A program made the position numbers and the translations under genes. The notes under the pieces were generated by a model that did no database searches, was not told the origin of the DNA, and worked only from the letters and a program-made list of their open reading frames with translations. This document shows positions 14,657 to 24,972 of a stretch of DNA of 64,000 bases, in pieces. This DNA is from Shewanella sp. SR44-3 (GTDB taxonomy: Bacteria; Pseudomonadota; Gammaproteobacteria; Enterobacterales; Shewanellaceae): contig NZ_JACJDV010000005.1 in the NCBI RefSeq assembly GCF_014163735.1, forward strand, positions 111,908 to 175,907. The letters run 5' to 3'. The stretch's first letter is position 1, and each line of letters begins with the position of its first letter.

Positions 14657-17221
14657 ATGATGACCAAAAAGAAAAATAATTTTGATTTAAGCAGCTTGAG
14701 TTTAGCGGTTTCTTTAGCCTTAACAGGCACTTTATTGAGTACAGGTGCATACGCTGCCGATGAAGAAACTGACACTAAAGCGAAAAAAGACAATGTTGAA
14801 AAAATTGCAGTTGTAGGCACCCGTGCCGCCCCTCGATCAATTGGTGACTCCCCCGTTCCTATTGACATCATTAGCAGTGATGACCTAAAGAAAAATGGCT
14901 CTACAGATATGATTGATATGTTAGTCACTTCTGTGCCTTCTTTTAACTCTCGCGCCCAGCCTATTAGTGATGCCGCAACTCTTATTCGTCCGGTGAATTT
15001 ACGTGGACTCCCTTCAGATAGCACCTTAATTTTAGTCAATGGTAAACGTCGTCACCGCGCTTCTGTTATTGCTTTTCAAGGCGGTGGTATTAATGACGGT
15101 GCCCAGGGGCCTGATATCTCAGTTATTCCAAGCTCAGCCTTAAAGCAGGTTGAAGTATTACGTGATGGTGCCGCGGCGCAGTACGGTTCAGATGCTATCG
15201 CAGGTGTAATGAATTTTGTATTAAAAGATGATCGTGAAGGTGGCTCACTGACTTATTCAAAAGGTGAGTATTACGAGGGAGATGGTACTTCAACCACTAT
15301 AGATGGCAATATTGGCTTACCTCTTACTGAAGATGGCTTTATTAATATTAGTGGTCAATACAAAATGGCTGATGCTACCAGTCGTAGTGTTCAGCGTCCT
15401 GATGCAGCAGCCTTAGCCGCTGCGGGAAATAGCTATATTCAAGATCCAGCACAGACTTGGGGTAATCCTGAGCTTAGTGATGACTTTTCGGTATTTGTTA
15501 ACTCTGGCTTAGAGCTTAACGATACAACTCGCTTGTATGCATTTGGTAACATGTCTTCACGTAATGCTGTTGGAGGGTTTTATTACCGTAACCCCCATAA
15601 TCGTGGGCAAGTGTACTCAAATGATGAAGGTAAAACCTTATTAGTGGGGGCTGTTAACGGTATTCAGTCAAGTTGTGCGCCAGTTGCTGCTAATGTGCCT
15701 AACGTGCTTGCGACTCAAGCTTATAAAGACATGGTTGCTGACCAGAACTGCTTCTCAATGAACCAGATCCGTCCGGGCGGCTATACACCTCAATTTGCTG
15801 GTAAGATAGAAGATAGTTCTTTTGTGGCAGGTATTAAAGGTGAGCTAGGTGAGTGGAGTTATGATGCCAGTGCGGGCACAGGTAATAACCAAGCAAGCTT
15901 CGGTCTAAAAAATTCATTAAACCCATCTCTAGGTTTAGAAACTCCAACGGATTTTGATACTGGTGCTTATACACAAAATGAGTCCAGCATTAACATTGAT
16001 TTCTCCCGCTTTGTTAATATTGGCTCTATTGAAGATGTAAGCTTTGCCACAGGATTTGAATGGCGCGAAGAGTCATTTAAGATTACTCAAGGCGATGAGG
16101 CATCTTGGGTTGCTGGTCCCTATGCTGAGCAAGGATTTAATATAGGTTCACACGGTTTTAAAGGGTTTGGTCCTGAGTCTGCGGGGAAAAATACTCGTAA
16201 TAACATAGGTCTTTATACTGACGTTGAAGCATATTTGAATGATGACTGGTTACTTGGTGTTGCACTACGTTATGAGGACTTTTCAACCTTCGGCGATACT
16301 TTAAACTATAAAATTACAGCGCAATATATCGCTACAGATGAATTGTCATTCCGCGCTTCGCACAGTACTGGTTTCCGGGCTCCGACGGTAGGTCAGGAAA
16401 ACGTAGTTAATACACAGACTAAGATCTTAAATGGTGATTTAGTACAGAGCTTCATTGCACCACCTTCTGATCCTTTAGCGCAATTTTATGGTGCTAAAGT
16501 ACTGCAACCAGAAGAGTCTGTTAGCTATGCTGTAGGCTTGGTGTATGAGTACGAAGATTTTTTCCTCACTTTAGACTATTACAATATTGAAGTTGAAGGG
16601 CGCCTAGCGCAGACCAGTGATATCGATGTGAGGCCACAAGATTATGCAGCGTTAAGGGCCGCTGGTGTGGAGTTCCCTGAGTTGATTTCTACAGTGACAT
16701 ATTATGCTAATGATTTTGATACTACGACTCAAGGTATCGATATTGTTGCTAACTACAATATGGAAGTTTTTTCTGGTGATGCTAAGTTAAGTTTGGCTTA
16801 TGGCTGGACAGACACTAGTGTCGATAAGTTCAATGCAGATACTACAACACCTTTTAAGGTGCGTCGTTTAGAAGATGGCATTCCAGCACATCGCGCAACG
16901 TTAACTTGGGCCCAGTCTTGGGATGACTTAAGTATGTCCGTCCGTGGTAACTATTTTGGTGAATACTTTGCAACTCATGCCGACAGCGAAGATGCTGGTT
17001 GGTCTGAAGATGTTGGCTCTGCTATGACCTTAGATTTAGAGTTCAGTTATGCATTAAACGATGCGATTACTCTATCAGTAGGTGCTAATAATCTCTTTGA
17101 TAAAGAAGCGCAAAAGCTACAAGATGATGTACTGGGCGCAGTTGGCGGCGTGTACTATGAAAGTGGTCCATACGACTATAACGGTGGTTTCTACTACGGC
17201 CGTGTAAATTACCGCTTCTAA
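14657..17221 (+). CDS. TonB-dependent outer-membrane receptor
   Basis: 854 residues. A signal peptide (to about residue 33, ending GAYAA) is followed by a TonB-box-like VEKIAVVGTR, a plug domain (about 55-175, with NLRGLPSDSTLILVNGKRR and EVLRDGAAAQYGSDAIAGV) and a large beta-barrel ending with the aromatic YGRVNYRF signature. Such receptors import siderophores, vitamins, sugars or peptides with TonB energy. The long plug and IDIISSDDLKKNGSTDM wording resembles the carbohydrate/peptide-type receptors common in marine gammaproteobacteria, but the substrate is unknown. It is divergent from the sigma-54 activator; a CRP-like site upstream fits carbon control. A strong terminator follows. Confidence 0.9.
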   Translation: MMTKKKNNFDLSSLSLAVSLALTGTLLSTGAYAADEETDTKAKKDNVEKIAVVGTRAAPRSIGDSPVPIDIISSDDLKKNGSTDMIDMLVTSVPSFNSRAQPISDAATLIRPVNLRGLPSDSTLILVNGKRRHRASVIAFQGGGINDGAQGPDISVIPSSALKQVEVLRDGAAAQYGSDAIAGVMNFVLKDDREGGSLTYSKGEYYEGDGTSTTIDGNIGLPLTEDGFINISGQYKMADATSRSVQRPDAAALAAAGNSYIQDPAQTWGNPELSDDFSVFVNSGLELNDTTRLYAFGNMSSRNAVGGFYYRNPHNRGQVYSNDEGKTLLVGAVNGIQSSCAPVAANVPNVLATQAYKDMVADQNCFSMNQIRPGGYTPQFAGKIEDSSFVAGIKGELGEWSYDASAGTGNNQASFGLKNSLNPSLGLETPTDFDTGAYTQNESSINIDFSRFVNIGSIEDVSFATGFEWREESFKITQGDEASWVAGPYAEQGFNIGSHGFKGFGPESAGKNTRNNIGLYTDVEAYLNDDWLLGVALRYEDFSTFGDTLNYKITAQYIATDELSFRASHSTGFRAPTVGQENVVNTQTKILNGDLVQSFIAPPSDPLAQFYGAKVLQPEESVSYAVGLVYEYEDFFLTLDYYNIEVEGRLAQTSDIDVRPQDYAALRAAGVEFPELISTVTYYANDFDTTTQGIDIVANYNMEVFSGDAKLSLAYGWTDTSVDKFNADTTTPFKVRRLEDGIPAHRATLTWAQSWDDLSMSVRGNYFGEYFATHADSEDAGWSEDVGSAMTLDLEFSYALNDAITLSVGANNLFDKEAQKLQDDVLGAVGGVYYESGPYDYNGGFYYGRVNYRF

Positions 17222-17260
17222 TTTAATGTTACTAAATTGCTCGTTAAATTAATGCCTATA

Positions 17261-17290
17261 AAAAACCAGCCAAAATTGGCTGGTTTTTTT
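17261..17290 (+). terminator. Intrinsic terminator after the TonB-dependent receptor
   Basis: AACCAGCC AAAATT GGCTGGTT followed by a run of seven T; 40 bases after the receptor stop. Confidence 0.9.
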
Positions 17291-17346
17291 ATGGCCCTTT
17301 ACTGGATAATGTACAGTTCATAAGATTATTGAAATTGAGAGTGTAA

Positions 17347-17964
17347 ATGAGCATTGATACTTGGTTGGGGCTATTGGCCATTTGTTGTTTAGGGGCCATG
17401 TCACCGGGACCGAGCTTGGCTATGGTTGTGCGCCATACCCTTTCGGGTGGTCGATTACATGGCATAGTTTGCGCTTGGGCGCACTCAATAGGGATAGGTT
17501 TCTATGCATTAGTGACCTTGTTAGGTTTAGGCGTAGTACTTAAAGAGGCGCCTTTAGTATTTAACATTATTGCTATATTAGGGGCGTTGTATTTGGCCTG
17601 GCTTGGGTTGCAGGCATTAGGCTCTAAAGGTGCGTCAGAACAAAAATTGGAAGCTAGGTCCCAGAGCGGCTTATTAGTAGCGGCCCGAGATGGCTTAGGG
17701 ATTTCGTTATTTAATCCTAAAATTTTGTTATTTTTTCTCGCTCTGTTTAGTCAATTTGTGCTGGCAGCCAACACCGCTTCTGGGCAGTTACTGATAGTAG
17801 CAACGCCGCTTATTATCGACGGGCTTTGGTACACAGTAATCGCTATGTTGTTGTCCCATGGTTCTGTGTTGCCTAAATTAAGGGCTAAGTCGGCCTTGAT
17901 TGATAAGGTATCAGGCATAGTATTGATTGTATTAGCAATTAATGTTCTTTATCGTTTGTTTTAG
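17347..17964 (+). CDS. LysE/RhtB-family amino acid exporter
   Basis: 205 residues with about six hydrophobic helices and the family N-terminal signature GAMSPGPSLAMVVRHTLSGG (residues 16-35). RhtB-type proteins export amino acids such as homoserine, threonine or leucine through the inner membrane; the substrate is not readable here. The gene is preceded by the terminator at 17261 and followed 50 bases later by ung on the same strand. Confidence 0.87.
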   Translation: MSIDTWLGLLAICCLGAMSPGPSLAMVVRHTLSGGRLHGIVCAWAHSIGIGFYALVTLLGLGVVLKEAPLVFNIIAILGALYLAWLGLQALGSKGASEQKLEARSQSGLLVAARDGLGISLFNPKILLFFLALFSQFVLAANTASGQLLIVATPLIIDGLWYTVIAMLLSHGSVLPKLRAKSALIDKVSGIVLIVLAINVLYRLF

Positions 17965-18014
17965 TTCGATTTCTTAGGGCGTAGTTATTGCTTAAGGCTT
18001 AGGGAGGCATGTGT

Positions 18015-18674
18015 ATGAAATCTTGGCAGGCATTGATTGATCTGGAACAAAGTAAAGATTATTTTCAAGCCCTGGATGCTAAAGTCGCTGGGGCGCGAGC
18101 AAAAGGGATTCAAGTATTTCCACCTAGTGAAGAAGTGTTTGAGGCGTTTAAGAAAACCCCTTTCGATAAAGTCAAAGTGGTGATTTTAGGGCAAGATCCT
18201 TATCATGGAAAAGGGCAAGCTCACGGCTTATGTTTCTCGGTTTCTAACGGTATTAAGATCCCCCCCTCTTTGGCCAATATTTATAAAGAATTAGCAGACG
18301 ATATTGAAGGCTTTAGTGTGCCAGAACAGGGCGATTTGAGGGCTTGGGCAGATCAAGGGATATTGCTGCTAAATACTGTATTGACGGTTGAAGAAGGTAA
18401 GGCGCATTCCCATGCTAAATGGGGCTGGGAACGCTTTACCGATGAAGTATTAATAGCCCTCAATGAGCGTGATGCGCCAGTTATATTTGTACTTTGGGGC
18501 GCGCATGCCATTAAAAAAGGTAAGGTAATTACCGCGTCTCAACATACTATTTTGCAGGGGCCTCATCCATCACCACTTTCGGCATATCGAGGTTTTTTCG
18601 GTTGTAAACACTTCTCTGCCATTAATGCGTTGTTGATTAAACAAGGCGAAAAAACGATAGATTGGCAAGTGTAA
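18015..18674 (+). CDS. ung: Uracil-DNA glycosylase
   Basis: 219 residues, normal for family-1 UNG, which removes uracil from DNA in base-excision repair. The catalytic water-activating motif [18 protein letters not shown] (about 61-78, Asp and His visible) and the minor-groove loop [18 protein letters not shown] (about 186-203) are intact. I chose ATG 18015 rather than 18009 because AGGGAGG (18001-18007) is better spaced for it. The intergenic space downstream to ispB carries a MITE inserted in the shared terminator. Confidence 0.95.
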   Translation: MKSWQALIDLEQSKDYFQALDAKVAGARAKGIQVFPPSEEVFEAFKKTPFDKVKVVILGQDPYHGKGQAHGLCFSVSNGIKIPPSLANIYKELADDIEGFSVPEQGDLRAWADQGILLLNTVLTVEEGKAHSHAKWGWERFTDEVLIALNERDAPVIFVLWGAHAIKKGKVITASQHTILQGPHPSPLSAYRGFFGCKHFSAINALLIKQGEKTIDWQV

Positions 18675-18730
18675 GTGGCTTAGCCCCGAGTTAGAGCCAA
18701 ACTAGCAACGACTAATGACAAAAAGGCCTA

Positions 18731-18993
18731 GGGCCTGTTGATCTTTGCTGGTTGAATTTTGTTCGAGTTAAAAACGTTTTAATCGAGGCGAATGGATTGA
18801 AGCCTAGTCATCTAAGCAAAATCTATTCAACAAAGAGTAAAAGGTTTTTAGCCGAACCCTTTGGGCGGCGTTTGTTGGCCATTTCTACAGCGTTATCGAC
18901 TTTTTATGTAGAATAACTACACTTCAAAGTCTCTGCCTTGTATAAATGGCCAACAATTCGCTGCAAAAACAACCTTGAAAGATCAACAGGCCC
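18731..18993. mobile_element. 263-bp MITE with TA target duplication
   Basis: Perfect 16-bp terminal inverted repeats: GGGCCTGTTGATCTTT at 18731-18746 and its complement at 18978-18993. TA dinucleotides flank both ends (18729-18730, 18994-18995). Removing the element and one TA restores a perfect 16-bp stem hairpin (AAAAAGGCCTAGATAA, TGAG, TTATCTAGGCCTTTTT), which proves an insertion into a terminator. TA duplication is typical of IS630/Tc1-mariner-type elements. No open frame of note lies inside. It accounts for most of the 380-base gap 18675-19054. Confidence 0.88.
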
Positions 18994-19020
18994 TAGATAA
19001 TGAGTTATCTAGGCCTTTTT
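18992..19020 (+). terminator. Residual ung terminator beside the MITE
   Basis: CCTAGATAA TGAG TTATCTAGG followed by CCTTTTT: the right half of the original bidirectional terminator plus two C from the MITE end still forms a 9-bp stem with a T-run for rightward transcripts. The leftward (ispB) version no longer has a T-run, because those bases now lie beyond the MITE at 18720-18724. Confidence 0.7.
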
Positions 19021-19054
19021 ATGTTTGGGGTTTATATCAGCGCATTAGCTCGGT

Positions 19055-20026
19055 TTAGTTATTACGATTTACCGCGATATTAGCCAAGGATATTAGCGCG
19101 TCCTTATACGGACTAGCCTTAATGCAAGATAACGCTGCTATGGCCTTCTCAGCTTCTCCTATGGCTTTATTTTTGGTGTACTCTAATGCACCTGAATCAG
19201 TTAAGGCGTTAACTATCTCATTGATAGCCTGAGTGCCGTCCCCTTGTTCAATCGCATGCTTAATTAATGCTTTGGCCTGGTTGCTACCGTGCTCCATGGC
19301 AAAAATAAGCGGCAGAGTGGGTTTTCCTTCTGCTAGGTCATCGCCGATATTCTTGCCTAACTCGTCGCTACTGGCGGTGTAGTCAAGTAAATCATCAGTT
19401 AATTGAAATGCGGTACCCAAAAATTTGCCGTACTCACCCAGTGCCGTTTGTTCAGTTTCACTGGCTCCAGCTAATACACCGGCAAGCAAAGTTGCCGCTT
19501 CAAATAATTTAGCTGTTTTACAGTAAATTACCCGCATGTAATTGTCTTCTGTGGTGTCAGGATCATTGCAATTCATTAACTGCAATACTTCCCCTTCTGC
19601 CAACACATTGGTGGTGTTAGCCAACACTTTTAGTACATGCAGGCTATCGAGCTCAGTCATCATCTGGAATGAGCGAGTGTAGAGGAAATCCCCCACGAGT
19701 ACGCTGGCGCTATTACCAAAGAGTGCGTTAGCGGTTTCACGGCCGCGACGCAATAGGGATTCATCGACAACATCATCATGGAGTAAAGACGCAGTATGGA
19801 TAAACTCAACAATAGCGGCCAGTTTTAAGTGTTTGTCACCTTCATAACCCATTGCCCTTGAAGCCAATACGGTTAATAGGGGGCGAAGACGTTTACCACC
19901 GCTTTTGATGATGTAAAACGCTAATTGATTGATCAGGGCAACATCAGATTCAAGTTGTTGGTATATTAGCTGATCAACTGCTTTCATATCAGTGTCAGCC
20001 AGTTCACGAATGGCGTTTAAATCCAT
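19055..20026 (-). CDS. ispB: Octaprenyl diphosphate synthase
   Basis: 323 residues, the standard length. It elongates farnesyl diphosphate with isopentenyl diphosphate to make the side chain of ubiquinone/menaquinone. The first aspartate-rich motif is in SLLHDDVVDES (about 80-90) and the second in TDDLLDYTASSDELGKN (about 210-226); GGKRLRP binds the substrate diphosphate. Divergent arrangement with rplU-rpmA-obgE is the conserved gammaproteobacterial order, supporting IspB over other prenyl synthases. Confidence 0.94.
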   Translation of the reverse strand: MDLNAIRELADTDMKAVDQLIYQQLESDVALINQLAFYIIKSGGKRLRPLLTVLASRAMGYEGDKHLKLAAIVEFIHTASLLHDDVVDESLLRRGRETANALFGNSASVLVGDFLYTRSFQMMTELDSLHVLKVLANTTNVLAEGEVLQLMNCNDPDTTEDNYMRVIYCKTAKLFEAATLLAGVLAGASETEQTALGEYGKFLGTAFQLTDDLLDYTASSDELGKNIGDDLAEGKPTLPLIFAMEHGSNQAKALIKHAIEQGDGTQAINEIVNALTDSGALEYTKNKAIGEAEKAIAALSCIKASPYKDALISLANIAVNRNN

Positions 20027-20270
20027 GGTAGTCTCTGGTAATTTTTAGGCGATGGGGTAACAATTGCTATTGACCCCAGTTTATATTGTTTATAATGCCG
20101 TCAGTAATATAATCACATTTGCAGTGACAGATTTCCTGCTAGGATAACATCCTTCAATGTCAGGAAATTGCGATAAGGCAAATTTTACCTAATATTCTTG
20201 CACATGACAGCATTTGTTAACATAAGTGACGTAGCGATTATGGCTTTTTTTATTGTTTTACATTTAAGTC

Positions 20271-20299
20271 TTGCCAGTTCAATGTTCTTCGCGTAAACT
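20271..20299 (+). promoter_or_regulatory. Sigma-70 promoter of rplU-rpmA
   Basis: TTGCCA (20271-20276), 17-base spacer, TAAACT (20294-20299), then a GC-rich discriminator CCGCGCCC. Such discriminators are typical of stringently controlled ribosomal promoters. The predicted start near 20306 leaves a leader of about 80 bases. The remainder of the 331-base divergent gap 20027-20358 is AT-rich with no other feature seen. Confidence 0.6.
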
Positions 20300-20385
20300 C
20301 CGCGCCCATTGTCATTAAAGTTTTTTTAGCACTCATGCCTCACCTGATGTGAGCTGATGTGTTAGTCATTTGGAGTGAAATAGCT

Positions 20386-20697
20386 ATGTACGCTGTTTTT
20401 CAAAGTGGCGGTAAGCAACACCGTGTTGCCGAAGGTCATACAGTTCGTTTAGAGAAATTAGAAGTTGCTACTGGTTCAACCGTAGAATTCGATCAAGTGT
20501 TATTGATCGCTGACGGCGAGACAGTACATGTTGGTGCTCCTTTAGTTGCTGGCGGTAAAGTCGTAGCTGAAGTTGTTAGCCACGGTCGCGGCGAAAAGGT
20601 AACTATCGTTAAGTTCCGTCGTCGTAAGCATCACGATAAGAAGATGGGCCATCGTCAATGGTTCACCGAAGTTAAAATCACAGCGATCAACGCTTAA
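20386..20697 (+). CDS. rplU: 50S ribosomal protein L21
   Basis: 103 residues, beginning [20 protein letters not shown] and ending with [15 protein letters not shown]; this is the full L21 fold that binds 23S rRNA next to L20. The start is ATG 20386 with GGAG at 20372; the frame is open nine codons further upstream but those residues are not part of L21. It is followed by rpmA after 16 bases and by obgE, the conserved order. Confidence 0.96.
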   Translation: MYAVFQSGGKQHRVAEGHTVRLEKLEVATGSTVEFDQVLLIADGETVHVGAPLVAGGKVVAEVVSHGRGEKVTIVKFRRRKHHDKKMGHRQWFTEVKITAINA

Positions 20698-20710
20698 TTT
20701 AGGAGTCTAA

Positions 20711-20968
<258 letters not shown>

Positions 20969-20991
20969 TTCTTTACAAAAGCTAGTCTTCG

Positions 20992-21017
20992 AAAGCCCTG
21001 CCTCCGGTAGGGCTTTT
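20992..21017 (+). terminator. Intrinsic terminator after rpmA
   Basis: AAAGCCCTgCC…GGtAGGGCTTTT, 24 bases after the rpmA stop. It separates the ribosomal genes from obgE, which must have its own promoter in the 200-base gap. Confidence 0.85.
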
Positions 21018-21192
21018 GTGTTTCTTTATCCCATTGAGCGTTTGTTCCTCAGGGGTATTAAAAATTTTAACTGCAAGAGAGTGTAATTTTTCTTGTAGAA
21101 CAATTAGATGCGGTAGGCGATATTGTGGTGTTTGCTATCTTCGGCGCTTTCCTGCACATCCCATGTATTTGGGGTTATAATTTACAGATTGA

Positions 21193-22377
<1,185 letters not shown>

Positions 22378-22401
22378 TCATTTACTTACCATGAGATAAG
22401 T

Positions 22402-23163
22402 GTGTATACAGAAACTCAAAATGATATTACACGCTTAGTAGTTCGCACCGCGCAGCTACTCTTGGCCTATGGCGCTGAATCTGAACTTATTGAAGAGATC
22501 AGTCAGCGTCTTGGTAAAGCCTTAGGCCTTGCTAGTGTTGAATTATCACTTTCCTCAAATTCGTTAGTGCTCACTAGCCTAGTTCATGGCCGTTGTATAA
22601 CCACCACTCGTCGTATTCGCGATCATGGTTTAAACATGATGATTGTCTGTGAATTACAACGTATCTGTATTTTGGCTGAAAAAGGCATTTATGGTGCTGA
22701 TGAAGTTCGCCGCCGTTTAGCTCGTATCACGCCTAGAACCTATCCCGCAAAGCTGGTTGTGTTTATGATTGGCCTATCTTGTGCCAGCTTTTGTCATTTA
22801 TTTGGTGGCGATATTGCTGCCAGCGTGATCACATTCATTGCATCAGCCATAGGCATGGCTGTGCGACTAAGTTTAGCGAAAGGGCATTTTAATCCATTAG
22901 TCAATTTTGCTGTAACCGCATTTATTACCACCATGGTGGCCCAAAGTGGCTACCTTATTCCGTTAACTCAAACCCCTAAGATTGCTATGGCTGCCTGTGT
23001 ATTGATGTTAGTACCTGGATTTCCACTCATCAATGCCATTTCAGATATGGTTAAAGGGCATATGGGGGTGGGAATTTCTCGTTGGGCTTATGCAAGTTTG
23101 CTTACGCTCGCATCTGTTATCGGGATAAGTATTGCGATGCAGTTAGGAGGCTTATTTCTCTAA
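22402..23163 (+). CDS. Threonine/serine exporter, first half (ThrE N-terminal type)
   Basis: 253 residues starting at GTG 22402. A cytoplasmic DUF1212-type domain (about 1-115, with LLLAYGAESELIEEISQRLG) precedes five hydrophobic helices (about 118-250, with VPGFPLINAISDMVKG). In many bacteria the ThrE exporter is split in two proteins; the partner follows directly, its start overlapping this stop (TAATG). Transport of threonine/serine is known for the one-piece Corynebacterium protein and inferred here. Confidence 0.85.
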   Translation: MYTETQNDITRLVVRTAQLLLAYGAESELIEEISQRLGKALGLASVELSLSSNSLVLTSLVHGRCITTTRRIRDHGLNMMIVCELQRICILAEKGIYGADEVRRRLARITPRTYPAKLVVFMIGLSCASFCHLFGGDIAASVITFIASAIGMAVRLSLAKGHFNPLVNFAVTAFITTMVAQSGYLIPLTQTPKIAMAACVLMLVPGFPLINAISDMVKGHMGVGISRWAYASLLTLASVIGISIAMQLGGLFL

Positions 23164-23630
23164 TGGATTTATTGCTGACTTTACTTAACGATGCGCTTTT
23201 TTCGGCAATCCCAGCTGTGGGTTTTGCTATGGTGTTTAATGTTCCGCGACGATTTCTACCTTATTGCGCTCTGGCAGGAGCCATAGGCCATAGTTGCCGC
23301 ACTCTGCTACTCACTATCGCTATGCCGATTGAATGGGCTACCTTCGCTGCAGCAGCTATTATAGGCGTAGTAACAATTGGCTTTGCCAAGCGACATATGG
23401 CACCGCCGCTAATGTATTCAGTGGCGGCCGTAATTCCAATGATCCCAGGTACCTACGCATTCAATACCATGATAGCCTTGGTGCAGATGACATCCCAGCC
23501 ACAGATTGATGCTGAACTCACAGCGGCAGTCATCACTAATGGACTTAAGACGGTATTTATTTTAGGTGCGCTTGCTGTAGGTTTAGCCATGCCGAGCTTA
23601 GTGTATTACCGTACACGTCCAATTATTTAA
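23163..23630 (+). CDS. Threonine/serine exporter, second half (ThrE_2 type)
   Basis: 155 residues from ATG 23163, which overlaps the stop of the first half by one base, so translation is probably coupled. Four to five hydrophobic helices with PRRFLPYCALAGAIGHS and AAVIPMIPGTYAFNTMIAL match the ThrE_2 (DUF3815) domain. It should form the exporter together with the preceding protein in the inner membrane. Confidence 0.85.
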   Translation: MDLLLTLLNDALFSAIPAVGFAMVFNVPRRFLPYCALAGAIGHSCRTLLLTIAMPIEWATFAAAAIIGVVTIGFAKRHMAPPLMYSVAAVIPMIPGTYAFNTMIALVQMTSQPQIDAELTAAVITNGLKTVFILGALAVGLAMPSLVYYRTRPII

Positions 23631-23653
23631 TTCCACAAAGGTAAGGATAAAAA

Positions 23654-24136
23654 ATGCGGATCGCCCTGATTGCTGCGATGGCAAATAATCGCGTCATAGG
23701 AAAAGATAATCAGATGCCATGGCATCTTCCCGAAGATCTGCGCCATTTTAAGGCTATGACGTTAGGAAAACCTGTGGTCATGGGCCGAAAAACTTTTGAG
23801 TCTATTGGTCGGCCATTGCCAGGCAGGCATAATATTGTGATCACTCGTCAAGCTGATTATGTTATTGATGGTGTCTCTTGTGTATCTTCATTCGAAGAAG
23901 CTAAGGCGCTTGCCGGTGATTGTGAGGAGTTGATCGTGATGGGGGGGGGGCAGCTTTACGCAGAAATTCTCCCCATGGCCGATATTATGTATCTGACCTT
24001 TATTAAGTTAGATATTGAAGGTGACACCTTTTTCCCTTTATGGAACGAGCAAGATTGGCAAACGATACAAACGGAAAATGTAACAAATGATAATGAATTA
24101 GAATATAGCTTTAACACTCTGGTGAAAAAGTGTTAA
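23654..24136 (+). CDS. folA: Dihydrofolate reductase
   Basis: 160 residues, the usual chromosomal FolA length. It reduces dihydrofolate with NADPH. Motifs are IGKDNQMPWHLPEDLRHFK (catalytic Asp in the PEDL segment), GRKTFESIGRPLPGR and the NADPH-binding MGGGQLYAE. The last is encoded by an uninterrupted run of ten G (23941-23950), which is unusual in an essential gene. ATG 23654 has AAGGATAA upstream. folA lying near apaH is typical for gammaproteobacteria. Confidence 0.95.
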   Translation: MRIALIAAMANNRVIGKDNQMPWHLPEDLRHFKAMTLGKPVVMGRKTFESIGRPLPGRHNIVITRQADYVIDGVSCVSSFEEAKALAGDCEELIVMGGGQLYAEILPMADIMYLTFIKLDIEGDTFFPLWNEQDWQTIQTENVTNDNELEYSFNTLVKKC

Positions 24137-24214
24137 ATTAGGGGGCTTTTTTACCCTTGAGCAAGAATTTGTATTACATTTTCTTAATAACACCGAATAA
24201 TAAAGGAGTGTCAG

Positions 24215-24601
24215 ATGCGTTTAGTGCCAATAGCGATCGCCGCTGTGATCGCAGCATCTTCAGTGTCAGCCCCAGTTCATGCAAATACAGATCAATTAGT
24301 TGCTAACATTTGTGATTACGTAAAATCTGACGATAAGAATAGATTACGTAAAAAACTGAAAGAAAGTCGTGCAAAATTGCGCAATATTTATACTGGCATT
24401 TCTTGCGATGGTGTCAGTCTTCTGCGTACTGCTTATGCAGCCAATGCTGGCGATGTTGGCGAGTATGTTGCTAAGCGCTTAAGCGCTGATGAGCTAAGTG
24501 TTGCTGAAGGAGATGGTAAGACTATCTTAGATTGGGCCAATGCAAACGGGCATGGTGCTAGCCCAATTACTGCTGCAATTAAAGAAAGATTAGGTAACTA
24601 G
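24215..24601 (+). CDS. Secreted DUF3718 protein
   Basis: 128 residues with a signal peptide (about 1-23, ending VHA-NTD). The mature part has two cysteines (ICDYV, ISCDG) that could form a disulfide, and a C-terminal helical GKTILDWANANGHG. It matches the DUF3718 family of Shewanella and relatives, whose function is unknown. AAAGGAG at 24202-24208 is the ribosome-binding site. A strong terminator follows at 24644. Confidence 0.8.
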   Translation: MRLVPIAIAAVIAASSVSAPVHANTDQLVANICDYVKSDDKNRLRKKLKESRAKLRNIYTGISCDGVSLLRTAYAANAGDVGEYVAKRLSADELSVAEGDGKTILDWANANGHGASPITAAIKERLGN

Positions 24602-24643
24602 AACGAGTTAGCTTTTTTGATACATAGTTAAATCTTTATAGTT

Positions 24644-24676
24644 AATAAAGCCAAGTCAAACTGACTTGGCTTTATT
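24644..24676 (+). terminator. Intrinsic terminator after the DUF3718 gene
   Basis: AATAAAGCCAAGTCA aac TGACTTGGCTTTATT then TTTA: a perfect 15-bp stem. It is the main element of the convergent gap 24602-24972; I see nothing else between it and the next terminator at 24926. Confidence 0.9.
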
Positions 24677-24925
24677 TTTAGTTTAAATTTGGAATAAATG
24701 TTATTTAACCTCAGGTAGGGATAATAAATGCTGTATCAAACAGCTCCTTGTACCGCTAATTACATTGAATTTATTTGCAATAGGTTAGCGATTGGCGCAT
24801 AAATTCATCTTATTATTAGGCAGAGTTCAAGTTTGAATATCAGACGTCGAATTTAAACTGCTTCAATGTCATTGATTCATCTCTTAATTCAAATTAAGGT
24901 TGTTTTTTGTTCATTGTGATGAGTT

Positions 24926-24951
24926 AAAAAAGGCCCTCGTGGGCCTTTTTT
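24926..24951 (-). terminator. Terminator of the chemoreceptor gene
   Basis: AAAAAAGGCCCtcgtGGGCCTTTTTT, symmetric, so active in both directions; 22 bases after the leftward chemoreceptor stop. Confidence 0.88.
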
Positions 24952-24972
24952 ATTTGTTGTCGAGCAGTAAAG

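Noticed and set aside
23163..23630. The split Thr/Ser exporter as a frameshifted gene
   Set aside because: Both halves have own starts and the TAATG overlap is the normal arrangement of two-part ThrE exporters.
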